Shown piece after piece: positions 9,878 to 20,165 of a DNA stretch of 64,000 nucleotides. Under the pieces are notes generated by a model, which was given only the letters and a program-made list of their open reading frames with translations, did not search any database and was not told the DNA's origin. Source of the DNA: Silene conica (lineage: Eukaryota; Streptophyta; Magnoliopsida; Caryophyllales; Caryophyllaceae); assembly GCA_029255685.2 (NCBI GenBank), contig CM055314.2:1134399-1198398 (forward strand). The letters are read 5' to 3'. The translations under genes were made by a program, and so were the position numbers. The stretch's first letter is position 1. Each line of letters starts with the position of its first letter.

Positions 9878-12483
9878 ATGGCACTTCAGTCGTCACCAAA
9901 GATAACGATCTTTCTTCTTCTTCTTCTACTTCCTATTTTCCGGCTCATTTCTGCTGACCTGAACTCAGACACGGAAGCACTTCTCGACTTTTCTGCTAAT
10001 GTTCCACACGGGCGAAACCTCAACTGGAATCTTACATCTCCTACATGTACCTCTTGGGTTGGTGTCACATGTGATTCTACGGGAACCCGTGTCATTGGTG
10101 TCCGTCTCCCTGGGATTGGGCTTGTTGGCCCAATACCCGCGGACACCATTGGAAAGCTAGATGCTCTTCAAGTCCTAAGCCTTCGATCAAACAGCCTAAA
10201 TGGAAACATTCCCAACGATGTTTCTTCTTTACCGTCTCTTCGTTCCCTTTTCCTCCAACACAATAATTTCTCGGGTACTATTCCCGAAGCTTTTTCTCCT
10301 AGACTTGTCTTACTCGATTTGAGCTCAAATTCCTTGACGGGAAACATCCCGTCAAGTGTCAACAATTTGACTCGGCTGTTGGAACTAAAATTGCAAGAAA
10401 ATAAGCTTTCTGGAAGTATTACTGATCTTAACCCACCAAGGCTTAAGCTTTTAGATTTAAGCAACAACAAGTTAAATGGAGTAATCCCGAATTCACTCGA
10501 AAAGTTCCCTAGGACTTCTTTCTTGGGAAACCCTTTGTGTGGGCCGCCTCTAGGGAGTTGCGCGGTCAGTGTGCCGTCGTCACCTTCACCCTCCACGGAT
10601 AGAGGTGGCGGAGAATTAAGCAGAGGTGCGATAGTTGGGATTATAATTGGAAGTGCAGCAGCGCTATTTCTCGTTATTATGATAATCTTATTATGTTGTT
10701 TGAGAAAAAGAAGTGTCGAAGACGGTCCAGTCGAGAAAGGGACGGAGGTTAACACCAAGAAAGGCAAAAACCAAATGCCGAAGGAAGATTTTGGTAGCGG
10801 TGTGCAAACTTCTGAGAAGAACAAATTGGTATTTTTTGAAGGTTGTTCTTATAATTTCGATTTGGAGGATTTACTTAGGGCTTCGGCCGAAGTCCTTGGA
10901 AAAGGGAGCTATGGAACGGCTTATAAAGCCATTTTGGATGAGGGAGTCGTCGTGGTTGTTAAACGGTTAAAGGAAGTTGGAATTGGGAAGAGGGAGTTTG
11001 AGCAGCATATGGAGATGGTTAGTAAAGTTGGTCGGCATACAAATGTCGTGCCTTTACGAGCTTACTACTTCTCGAAGGATGAAAAGCTTCTAGTATACGA
11101 CTTCATATCCGGTGGCAGCTTGAGCGCAGTCTTGCATGGTATGTTTTCCTTGAACCTCTTTCGAAATGGGTTTAGATATCTTTTTTAATGCATGTATTTG
11201 TACAAATTCGATAACACTTGCTATTAGTAGCGGATATTAGGGACTACTTTCCGTTTTTTCACTGTCTTAGTATTAGTTTTCCTAGATCGTTAAATAGGCT
11301 AGCGCATAATCAAGCTACTATGATTATGCGTTCATTGTAGGCCTCTTTTTATATTTCGGGTTCCAAAAAAAAAAAAAAAAAAAAAAAAACTACTTTAATA
11401 TTGAAGAAAGAACATTTTTTTTGGTGAGGAGGGTTTAATCCCGCGGGCCTATGCATTCCCGCACCACCAAATGGACCATGTAAACCACCCATTCGGGGGC
11501 TGCAGTGGCCAACTGGTCATCGCCCCAACTACTAATCGAACCTGAGACCTCTCAACTCCTGCATTTTTGCAAGCTTTAAGGTTTAAGTCACACCACTTGG
11601 TTAAGAAAGACCATTTGCTTATTGCCTAAAGGCTCCCTCTATGGCGAGCTAAGGGGGGGTTGGGAGTGCACAACACGAAACTTTGCCTTTGTGTAGCAAA
11701 ACCCTAAACCCTAAAACCCTAAAACCCTAAACCCTAAAATTATCCTACTGCCGTAAGGGCTCTCGCAAATAGTAAGGAGATATGGACGTACGCAATCATA
11801 CCCTTTGAGATCGGAAGTGTAGAGGCTTTTTTTCTGAAACGCATTATATTCTTTAAATTTCAGGTAATGGGTTCAGTGGGAAAACTCCCCTTGATTGGAA
11901 CTCGAGAATGACAATTGCAGTCGGAGCAGCGCGAGGAATCCTCCACATACATTCCGAGGCAGGAGGAAAATTCATCCATGGCAACATCAAGTCGACCAAC
12001 GTTCTCATCACTAACGATCGTGAGGGCTGCATTTCAGATTTTGGCCTGCCTCTCTTGATGAATTTCCAAGGGATCACGTCAAGGAGCGTAGGATACCATG
12101 CCCCTGAAGTAGTAGAAGCCCGGAAAGCCACTCAAAAATCCGATGTTTACAGCTTTGGAGTTTTACTCTTGGAGATGTTGACAGGAAAAGCTCCTCTTAA
12201 GACTAGTCATAGTCAAATCGACGTAATTGACCTCCCGAGGTGGGTTCAATCCGTGGTTCGAGAGGAATGGACGTCCGAGGTATTTGATGCGGAATTGCTT
12301 AGGAGCCCGAATTTCGAGGAAGAGATGGTTCAAATGTTGCAGATTGCTTTGGCTTGTGTTGCCAGGGTTCCTGATATGAGACCCCAAATGAATGAAGTGG
12401 TTAGAATGATCGAGGAAATCCGGCCTTTGGACTCTGATGAGAACCGGTCCAAGGACTCCAATGCCCATACCCCGACTCCATGA
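9878..12483 (+). CDS. LRR receptor-like pseudokinase (probable inactive receptor kinase, At5g58300-like)
   Basis: Two exons, 9878-11138 and 11864-12483, joined in phase (Gly split G|GT) to a 626-residue type I membrane protein. The start is the ATG at 9878; an upstream GTG in frame is not used. A signal peptide (about 1-27, LLLLLLP core) is followed by an N-terminal LRR cap with CTSWVGVTC, about five LRRs (about 70-215), a Ser/Pro linker, a membrane helix (about 250-275, [20 protein letters not shown]) and a kinase-like domain (about 330-605). The P-loop GKGSYG and the VKRL lysine are kept and the DFG is present, but the catalytic HRD is HGN, so phosphotransfer is probably lost or weak. Such proteins act as membrane co-receptors or scaffolds. 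The intron carries a SINE and a telomere-like tract. Length and exon structure match the family. Confidence 0.93.
11418..11602 (-). mobile_element. tRNA-derived SINE in the kinase intron
   Basis: Read on the minus strand it has an A-box-like segment near AAGTGGTGTGACTTA, a B box GGTTCGATTAG, and an A-rich 3' tail (plus-strand T run at 11415-11422). Flanks AAGAAAGAACATTT (11404-11417) and AAGAAAGACCATTT (11603-11616) form a 14 bp duplication with one mismatch. A 5'-truncated relative lies at 12775-12922. Confidence 0.8.
11698..11739 (+). repeat. interstitial telomere-like tract
   Basis: Five head-to-tail units of CCCTAAA with one-base length variation, inside the kinase intron. A run of about 23 A residues lies nearby (about 11367-11389). 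Confidence 0.85.
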
Positions 12484-12685
12484 TTTGTTAAAACTTAAAA
12501 GGGTTTCTTTGGAACGGGGACCGAGTCCTCGATGTAGTATAATATAAGATTATAAGATGATCGATCATTCCCATTTTATGCAATTGTCTTTATAATTTGT
12601 GCAAAATTTAACCTGTGCAAATAATGTGGTGAAATGTAATGATATGCCAATTGGCTGTGCTTATGGTAATTATCCTATTGCTGTT

Positions 12686-12963
12686 GTAATACGCTACCAA
12701 CAACCAAGCCAAGCAACGGTTACTTTGTTTGAGCCATAACAACTACTTTTATGCCGTTATGGGTTAATATAGGAGTTGAGAGGTCTCAGGTTCGATTAGC
12801 AGCTGGGGTGATGACCACTTGGCCACTGCAGCTCCTGAAGGGGTGACTTACCTAGTCCATGTGGTGGTGCGGGAATGCATGGGCCCGAGGATTAAACCCC
12901 TCATCACCAGAAGAAAAAAAAGTAGCCGTTGCTTGGCTTGGTTGTCCGTAGCGTATTACTTTA
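12686..12963. mobile_element. short inverted-repeat element with a SINE inside, just 3' of the kinase gene
   Basis: GTAATACGCTACC plus ACAACCAAGCCAAGCAACGG at 12686-12722 is repeated inverted at about 12923-12963. Between them, 12775-12922 is a SINE fragment in plus orientation (B box GGTTCGATTAG, body matching the intron SINE, tail AGAAGAAAAAAAA). The SINE lacks its A-box end. No target-site duplication is certain for the outer element. It lies about 200 bp after the kinase stop codon, so it may belong to the 3' UTR. Confidence 0.6.
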
Positions 12964-13029
12964 CCTTCTCCAAGATCGCACTTCTGTATATTTGCTGTGG
13001 ATTTTACTTTTATCAAACTAAATTTGACT

Positions 13030-13200
13030 AGTAAGTCTTGCTTGTGACGGGTCACCATTTATGACGTATATTTTGTGAAATAAAATTGATATAAAATGAG
13101 TTAGTAGAGAAAAGAGACTACATGAATAATGTCGGAGAGAGAGAGAAAAAATGAGTATTTTGTGAGAGGAAACGGTATCCGTCCCAAATGAGAATTTGTG
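13030..13200. mobile_element. MULE-type MITE, CA...TG family (171 bp)
   Basis: Starts AGTAAGTCTTGCTTGTGACG and ends CCAAATGAGAATTTGTG, with a perfect 10 bp duplication AAATTTGACT at 13020-13029 and 13201-13210. 13211-13561 holds nothing recognisable. Confidence 0.85.
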
Positions 13201-14110
13201 AAATTTGACTGCCTAGTTCTTTATCCAATACACGGTTCTTTTATCTCCATGAATGATGAATGACTTGGTTGGCAGGATTTGGTAAAGTAGAAGAATTATA
13301 ATTAGGGGTGACAATTTTTATTCACTTTAAGATCGGAAACTTGACCGGAGATGACTTGCTCATTTTTTGTTCCGAAATAAAAAAAAAATAATTATTTGCT
13401 ATTACACGGGGAATAGTTACCCCATATATATCTTTTCTAAGGATAGATCGCAATTCAGCAGTTGGAACTTGTAAATGTTGGACGGTAGTGTTTGAGTAGA
13501 TGCCACAATTAGCTAGGTAATCAGCCTAATGAGGTTCATTCACGAGCTCCTTGTAGCGTTGGACAATAAACTTTAGACGGTTGCTGACAAGTTGATATTC
13601 GAGGATAATCCCGACAACAACAATAAAAAGAAAAAAAAAAAAGTAAAACAAAAAGGAAACAATTTTGTTTTAAAAAAAAAAGAGGAACATAATTAAAAAT
13701 AAAGTAAATACAACCAAGCGCAACACAACAACAACACGCCGACAACAATAACACAATAAACAATCGTCGACAATTCGATGGATGTCGACGATCTAAAACG
13801 TCGACCACCACAGTTAACCGCTATCTATATAATGTCAATAAAATATAAATTTAATAATTTCAATAAAACGTAATTAATAATCGTTAATAAACAATATTGC
13901 TTCAATAATTGAAGAATTGTAATCCATTTTTCAAGTTTTTAGAGTAATTGATTCAATTTTAGGGTAACCATGCATATATACGAATTGTTTTGTCTATATT
14001 TTGGAAATAAAGTTATCTTTTGGAAAAATGTAGTATACCGAAATTTTATGGAAATATGTATGTGAAAGAGTAAAATTCGTAGGCGAAAAAGTAATTCCGT
14101 TTGTTAAACC

Positions 14111-14617
14111 TAGGGCAGTAGGGCTGTTAATGAGACGAGACAACTCGCGAGCAATTCGAGATCGGCTCGGTCAAAGTTCGGCTTGTGTGAGCTCGGGCTC
14201 GGCTCGAGAGCTTAACTAGTCAAGCTGAGCAAATGCTGTCTCGACTCGAAAAGCTCGCGAGCGGCTCGAACATTTGAGACTACATAAGATATTAATCATA
14301 TTTTATAAAAATATGTTCATATTTTATAAAATGATTTTATCATTATATTATATCTTTGTATCATATATATCAAATATCTTGTTTATTTGTTAAATATTTT
14401 TACATATAATCTTCGAACCTTGTTATTGAAAAGAAAAAAAAAATAAAATAAACAATTTTATATAGGCTCGATTTGGCTCAAGTTCGTGTTAAAACTCGCA
14501 AACTTTGCAACGAGCGCATTTTTTTCAATCGGCTCGAGCTCAAGCTCGAGGTTTAGTAATCGAGCACAAATCGAGCAAGGCCAAGCTCGGGATCGGCTCG
14601 ACTCGTTAACACCCCTA
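14111..14617. mobile_element. hAT-type MITE with GGCTCGAGCTCG-rich ends (copy in the duplicated promoter)
   Basis: Starts TAGGG and ends TTAACACCCCTA, flanked by the 8 bp duplication GTTAAACC (14103-14110 and 14618-14625). Same element and same site as 59419-59922, so it inserted before the eIF2-beta segment was duplicated. This copy has an extra 8 bp start repeat (TAGGGCAG then TAGGGCTG). Confidence 0.9.
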
Positions 14618-15241
14618 GTTAAACCGTTTAAAAAAACGTAAAGCGGGCTAGGTCAATGATAAACGAGAACGAAAATTGACCCTGAAAAGCCCATAGTCTG
14701 AATTTGGATGCATCTAATCTTCCGTATATAAAAGCACTACATTTCTAAGAAACCCTAATCATAACAAACTGCCTTCAACATCAAAAATTCATTTCCAAAA
14801 GAATACCCGATTTTCACCAACAATTTCATCCATTAATCAAAGGTAATTTAGGTTTCCATCTATGAATCTGTGAATTCAGATTGTCGATTCACTCATTAGT
14901 TTGTTTTATTTTATCATCCTTATATTAATTTATTGTTCCAGTAATTAATTTGTTTTGTTATTTTCTCTCCTGAATCCGCAATGATAATGGCGTCAGAAGA
15001 TAGCATCAACGATGTTCCTGAGGTAATTAATTATTTCTCCTCGAAGTGTTTTTAATTTGTTTATTTGAAATTAATTTGCTTGATTTTGGTTTTGATATGT
15101 AACGCTTAGCGTAAGTTGTTACCGATTTCACCATTGATTTTGGTTTCATGTAGTTAAATTTCTTTGAAAATCGTTACGCGTGAGCTGTTTGTGATTACCG
15201 GAATGAATGTATCATTGTTAATTTGTTAGCTAGTTGGATGT

Positions 15242-15760
15242 TGAGGTGGCCATCGGGTCACTCGTGTCGGTTACAGGTCGGTTCAAAGCAGGTTGGGTCA
15301 TATCGGGTTCAGGTTATGTCGGGTTAGTACGGGTTCGAGTCGGTTCGGTTCATATCGGGTTATCTTCGGGTCGGGTCATCGGCGGGTGACAATCGGGTCG
15401 GGTCACTAGCGGGTCAGGTTATTGACATACATTTTATCTTATATATTTAGTTTTAGATAATAATTTTACATTTAATTAATGGATATACTTTTTAATTGAA
15501 GTTTAAGTTAAAATAATTAAGAAAATTATCAATTTGGTGTCATTTAAACCATTATTAAGCCAGTTTATTATAACGTCATCTATCGGGTTGAGAAATATCG
15601 GGTCACAGGCCGGGTCGGTTCGGGTTTGGGTTGGACAAAATAATGCTGCTATCGGTTAGCGGTTCAGGTCGGGTTGGGTCGGTTCGGTTTCGGGTCGTCC
15701 AATTCTCGGAATGTATCGGGTCGGATTCGGGCAGGTCGGGTCAGCTTTTGCCAGCTCTAA
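15242..15760. mobile_element. hAT-type MITE (519 bp), GGGTC-rich, with an empty site in the window
   Basis: Ends TGAGGTGGCCATCGGGTC and TTGCCAGCTCTAA, 8 bp duplication TTGGATGT (15234-15241 and 15761-15768). The matching unoccupied site is in the intact eIF2-beta intron at about 60529-60540 (CTAGTTGGATGTATCATTG). Confidence 0.9.
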
Positions 15761-15849
15761 TTGGATGTATCATTGAAGAAGGTGACAATCGGAAAGTTGA
15801 TACTTACCGTGACCTGTTTGTGATTACCGGAATGAATGTATCATTATTG

Positions 15850-16908
15850 TTTGGGTTTTTCCCATTGATACCCTTGTAGTTTTCACTTTTCCCACTTGTA
15901 CCCCTGCGTATAGCACTTTACTAGCCGTATCCCTAAACTTAATTAGTTAATTTCATCCGTAGCCAAACATGTTTATGCCGTTTCTTTTAGAAGTTAAGTG
16001 CCATGTTGACACTCTATTTGCCAAATAAGCATCTGAGTTGGCAAATGGTTTTTCCCATTAATGCCCCTTGTTTTTTTCTTTTCCCACTTGTATCCCTGCA
16101 TTTTTGCATTTTCGGTTTCGATGTTGAGTCTGATATCTTTAAAACCGCATTGCTTACTATATCCTTTTAAATTAATAAAAAGTCGTAATATATCGTTTAT
16201 TGTATCTCTCTTTATATCACATGAGATAATACCATTATATATTATCTTTTATTTTATTCAAAAAGAAATATGATCTAACATTCACAACTTATTTTATATT
16301 AAGTGGACCAAGTTGACAAACAAGACGAGTGTCATTACCTGTCAACGCTCATATTAATCTTACGGCGTCACTTACCTATTTTATCATTGTAGCACCAACT
16401 AAATTTTAGATTCTCAACCCCCTATCTTTTGATCTATCATAAATTTTTTCCCATATTTTTTCGGTTTTGATAAATTTTGTATTTATCGTCTTTTATAGCT
16501 AATTTGAGTTCGGGTAAATTTTTAATTTTTTAATCAAAATATTTCTGACACTTTAACAATTTAAGTAAATTTAACAATTGAATGTTTCAGTAAATCTTCG
16601 ATTATCAACAATAAGATATATATTTGTAATGTCTTGGATTAAACGTCGGAAAATTTGAACTTTAAATTTGATATCCGATTCATGTAATTTCAATTCCAAC
16701 AATTTTTTCATTCCTTTATATTATTTTTTATGCAAGGGCACAAATGAGAAAAATGAAAACTATAAGGGCATCAATGGGAAAATAATTTGCCAAGTCAGGT
16801 GCTTATTTGGCAAATAGAGTACCAACATGACACTTGGCGTCTAAAACAGACGGCAAAAACATGTTTGGCTACGGATGGGATTAACTAATTAAGTTTAGGG
16901 GTACGGCT
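15850..16908. mobile_element. foldback element with long inverted arms (about 1.06 kb)
   Basis: About 15925-16100 is repeated inverted at about 16735-16908. Shared segments include CATGTTTNNGCCGT, GTTTAGGGNTACGG, TTTGCCAAATAAGC and CCCTTATAG-type text. The right arm lacks the outermost part of the left arm. It interrupts the eIF2-beta intron copy; the intact gene has no such insertion, so it postdates the duplication. A short open frame at 16061-16273 is not convincing. Confidence 0.75.
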
Positions 16909-17056
16909 AGCTAGTCAGATGTATCATTCAAGAAGGTGACATTCGTAATGTTGAATCTTACCGTGACCTGATTGTGATTACCGGAATGAATGTATCATTT
17001 TTGATTTGTTATCTAGTTGGAGGTATCATTGAAGAAGGTGACATTCCGAAAGTTAT

Positions 17057-17335
17057 ATCCGACCCCAGTCACAATAACATGAACATGAGTAAGTCTACCG
17101 GAAGCATAATCACTCAACCTTGAACAAGCACTAAGTACCATCGAATAGCTAAATTCCGTATGCATCACACCACTCCTTACCATGTTTCTGAAAAGACATA
17201 GACCTTCTGTTAACTTATTATTCTTGACATGTCCTGAAATGATACAATTCCAGGAATACGCGTCTTTACTAAGAACATTTCCGAACACTTTATTAGCCAA
17301 ATTTAACTCCCCGAAAGTAGCGTAGAAACAGACGG
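17057..17335 (-). pseudogene. fragment of a PLS-class PPR gene (At3g50420-like)
   Basis: The minus strand encodes about 90 residues of PPR sequence with motifs such as GELNLANKVF, DAYSWNCIISGHVKNN, FRNMVRSGV and SYSMVLSACSRL. No start or stop of its own is visible: one side abuts the inverted TPT1 copy, the other the eIF2-beta intron copy. From memory of Arabidopsis At3g50420 it covers the part of the protein missing from the larger PPR pseudogene at 31104-31990, so both probably derive from one parent gene. Non-functional. Confidence 0.8.
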
Positions 17336-17350
17336 GTCTTTGATGCTTAC

Positions 17351-18538
17351 GAGGTTCTGCCAAGTGCATCAACTCTGTTTGAAGTACCATCAGCAGCTGT
17401 TCCACGACCACCTCTTGAACCTTGACCTGTCCCTCTTGTACCAGATTGGCCCTGTCCTCTACCTCCACTACAAGTTGTATCAAAACAGTAAGTCTTGCTT
17501 GCGACGGGTCACCATTTGTGACGGATATTTTGTGAGAGGAAACGGTATCCGTCACAAGCTTGCGACGGATAGTGCCGTTGCAAATAAGAATTTGTGGTAT
17601 CAAAAACGCTTACTAAGAATAAGCATTAGAACCCCTACCTATTTTATGATTCCCAACAAGTACATACCTATTTTATGATTCCCAACAAGTACATATATGT
17701 GCATTCCCAGGTGTATTTCTCTATCGTAGTAAAATAATAATATTAATAATAATAATAATAATAGAAGTAATAATAAATAAATAAAAATTAAATAAAAGGG
17801 GCTTCGTCCTTTCTCAACTATGTTGATCAATTGAGTCAAGAATATGATACCCAATTGCTTACTTCTCCACTTAATTTCCAGACCAAAAGAAATCAAAAAA
17901 AATATAAGTTGTTTGTATACGTAGCTCACTTTACTTAAATTTGGCAGACGTAGCATTGGTAATGAACTTACGGCTTTCCTTCTAATTAATCATTTCTTTA
18001 TCCCATGTTACAGGTAAAGATTCAACCAAACGGGGTTAACGTAGCCTTTTTCACCGTGGATTTCAACTTATTTTGAACCTTATAGCAACCAAATATTGAT
18101 ATTCAAGCAAGTCAACCCCTCAAAACATACAACTTCAAATTAAACGCACCCTACATCAAGCTAAGCTATTACATTACTAATGCGACCCGATGCAACTTCT
18201 AAACCGCACTCAATAATATCGAAAATATGTTTATTTAATAAAATTCTCAAATGCTAGCATTGAAGCTAAAAAGCACCCTCTTCGTGTTTTGGTATTAAGG
18301 GAGACACACAAGTATTTCAATGCAGTATAACTACGGAGTATAAACTACTGCTACGAGAAAACAAAAGAATTTCGACAGGTATTCATTCACCAGAAAAGCT
18401 TCAATCTTTTACAGCAAATGTCAACAACACATTAAACAGAATACAGAACAGTTCAACTTATGGAAAGAATAGAGGGTATAACCTTGGAGAGGATGTAGCA
18501 CAGGACGAGAAAGAAGAAGTGGGCCTGTTCATATCCAT
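17351..18538 (-). pseudogene. inverted copy of TPT1 coding exons 1 and 2
   Basis: Exon 1 copy 18538-18483 encodes the same MDMNRPTSSF start as the real gene and keeps the AAG|GTT donor. Exon 2 copy 17467-17351 keeps its acceptor and a GTAAG donor, is open in frame and reads to VDALGRT. It is 18 bp shorter than the real exon 2, because it lacks the expanded Arg-Gly repeat. The kinship ends a few bases past the donor, so exons 3-8, which carry the catalytic domain, are absent. Its leader and promoter copy lie beyond the Helitron, at 24270-25140. The copy can be transcribed only as a truncated RNA, complementary to the real TPT1 5' region. Confidence 0.9.
17486..17596. mobile_element. MULE-type MITE, CA...TG family (111 bp), with an empty site in the window
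   Basis: Starts CAGTAAGTCTTGCTTGCGAC and ends GCAAATAAGAATTTGTG, with a 9 bp duplication GTATCAAAA (17477-17485 and 17597-17605). The right palindrome arm has the unoccupied site at about 27998-28013 (GATACAACTTGTAG). Confidence 0.9.
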
Positions 18539-20165
18539 TCTACTTATTGTCGGTAGATTCGAGCACACAGCAACTACAGGGACAGAGGATATAGCGGTAC
18601 AGGGACGAGGAAGGAGCAGGATAAGACGGAAAAAACTAGATGTTGAAGTTATAAACAGTAAAATCATTGACAATTAATATTACTCTTTCCTTTCACTTTG
18701 ACAATGTCAGAGATCTTGTCTGTCTTGGATTCGTCCGCCTCCGTCTGCAAATTTTAAATCAAATTACAAGCTGCAAACATACTAATACTAAACTTAGGGA
18801 AGTGCACACAAGTTAGAAAATCCGATTTAATAATTAAACATGAACTTGTCCAAATTGAATAGAACAAATCAATTCTAAAGCAAATTAGGAAAGTGGGCAC
18901 AAAGTAATTGATACTAGTATTTTTGCCCATGCGATGCACGGATTCTAAATTAATTTGTGGTATTCATAAAATTTTCACCACGTAAATCAAAAGTACATAA
19001 GATTTTTTTATATAAAAATAATATTAGTTCGTTCTATATATACATGTGTTATTTTGTTAAAAAAATTATCTCATTTATATTTATTTCTTTTATTAATGTT
19101 ATCACCAACTCGCCACAATAATTTACCGTATGACACGAAAAAACCTTTCAAACCACTACTCTTTCTACTCTTCAAACAACACATAAAACGGTCCACAATC
19201 CAAAGCCACACCTACTAACCTATTATGAAATTAATCATCAAATGCGATTTAGTCATCTTTATTACTACCTCAAACAACCATCTAACTCATCATCGACACT
19301 CTTGCCTAACTTCCAATACACATCTAAAATATTCAAGTGACCCCTCCTTCAAAAACACCCGAACTTATCCATCAATGTTAGCTGTTCTTCCTTTGAAAAG
19401 TTCATCCATTTATCAGAACCTATCTAACTTCTGCTTTCAAAACCGATTTTTTTTGAATGAGAAATCCTTGATTGAGAAAACAAACACACGCAAAAGAACC
19501 CTTTAAAATGGTCAATAATGAAGTATAACGTATATATTACTCCATTTTATTGAAGCATGAAAATGTTGTGACAAATTAGGTTGCCACCCATGTTCCTGAG
19601 TGTCACAAGGATGAGATTTTAGTATACTTTTCCTCTCTGAATCATAATTGTTGATCATTTTGCAATCTTACTAGATCGATTGTCAATAGGGGAAGTAGGT
19701 GATGTTGATGCTGCTGAGGAAGGATTACCTGAGAAGCATATTGAATCTCGCGTGGGTATTGTTTTATTTCTATACTATCCACATTTTTAGTGTTTGCAAC
19801 TTGATCTGATGCTAATTGCAGCTTAGCTCATCTACATTGGCTCTGCTACTCCCTGAGAAAGTTTCATCTAATCACGTGAATTACCAAAAAAAATGCTATA
19901 ATTAAATTCAATTACTACTTAGATTTGAAGAAATTAGGGACTATGTTACTTAGATGATAAAATTGGGGAAGACGTTGCATTTGAAACCCAAGAAAAGAGG
20001 GAAATTTTGCGATAGGACAGAAGTTGGGTTAACAAAAGAGGGTATGAGAGAAGTGTTAAGGAATGAACGGTGGATGCAACACTCGAGATGTTACATCGAA
20101 ATTTGGTGTAATATTCAAACCACGGTGTTTTTTTAATCACCAAGACAAAAAAGTAACCTAGTTAA

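Larger units (their letters stand above)
13562..17056 (+). pseudogene. partial duplicate of the eIF2-beta gene: promoter, leader, first coding exon, part of intron 1
   Basis: This block is nearly collinear with 58869-60880. It includes a hAT MITE, the TATA box (14725-14733), an AAACCCTAA motif, the leader and its intron, the first coding exon encoding [12 protein letters not shown] (about 14989-15021, followed by a GTAATT donor), and intron 1 with its about 102 bp repeat. The copy ends inside intron 1 at about 17056, so all later exons are missing. The leader-intron acceptor, CTGCAG in the real gene, reads CCGCAA here. Two elements present only in this copy (15242-15760 and 15850-16908) entered after the duplication. 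It could still be transcribed from the copied promoter, but cannot make eIF2-beta. Confidence 0.9.
17336..18913 (-). repeat. outer part of the left arm of the TPT1 palindrome
   Basis: Inverted copy of 26690-28163. The match is close over the whole length by eye, with scattered substitutions and small indels, including a MITE at 17486. It ends at the Helitron boundary at 18913|18914; the arm resumes at 24270. Confidence 0.92.

Noticed and set aside
10168-10824. 218-codon open frame on the minus strand
   Set aside because: It is antisense to the LRR kinase exon, whose protein motifs are unmistakable on the plus strand.
13536-13811. Cys-rich minus-strand frame (also at 58861-59213)
   Set aside because: Both copies lie in the duplicated eIF2-beta upstream region; they are open by chance and shared only because of the duplication.
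17639-17956. Minus-strand frame with a poly-Leu run (also 27759-28103 on the plus strand)
   Set aside because: The Leu run comes from a TTA/TAT microsatellite in TPT1 intron 1 and its inverted copy.
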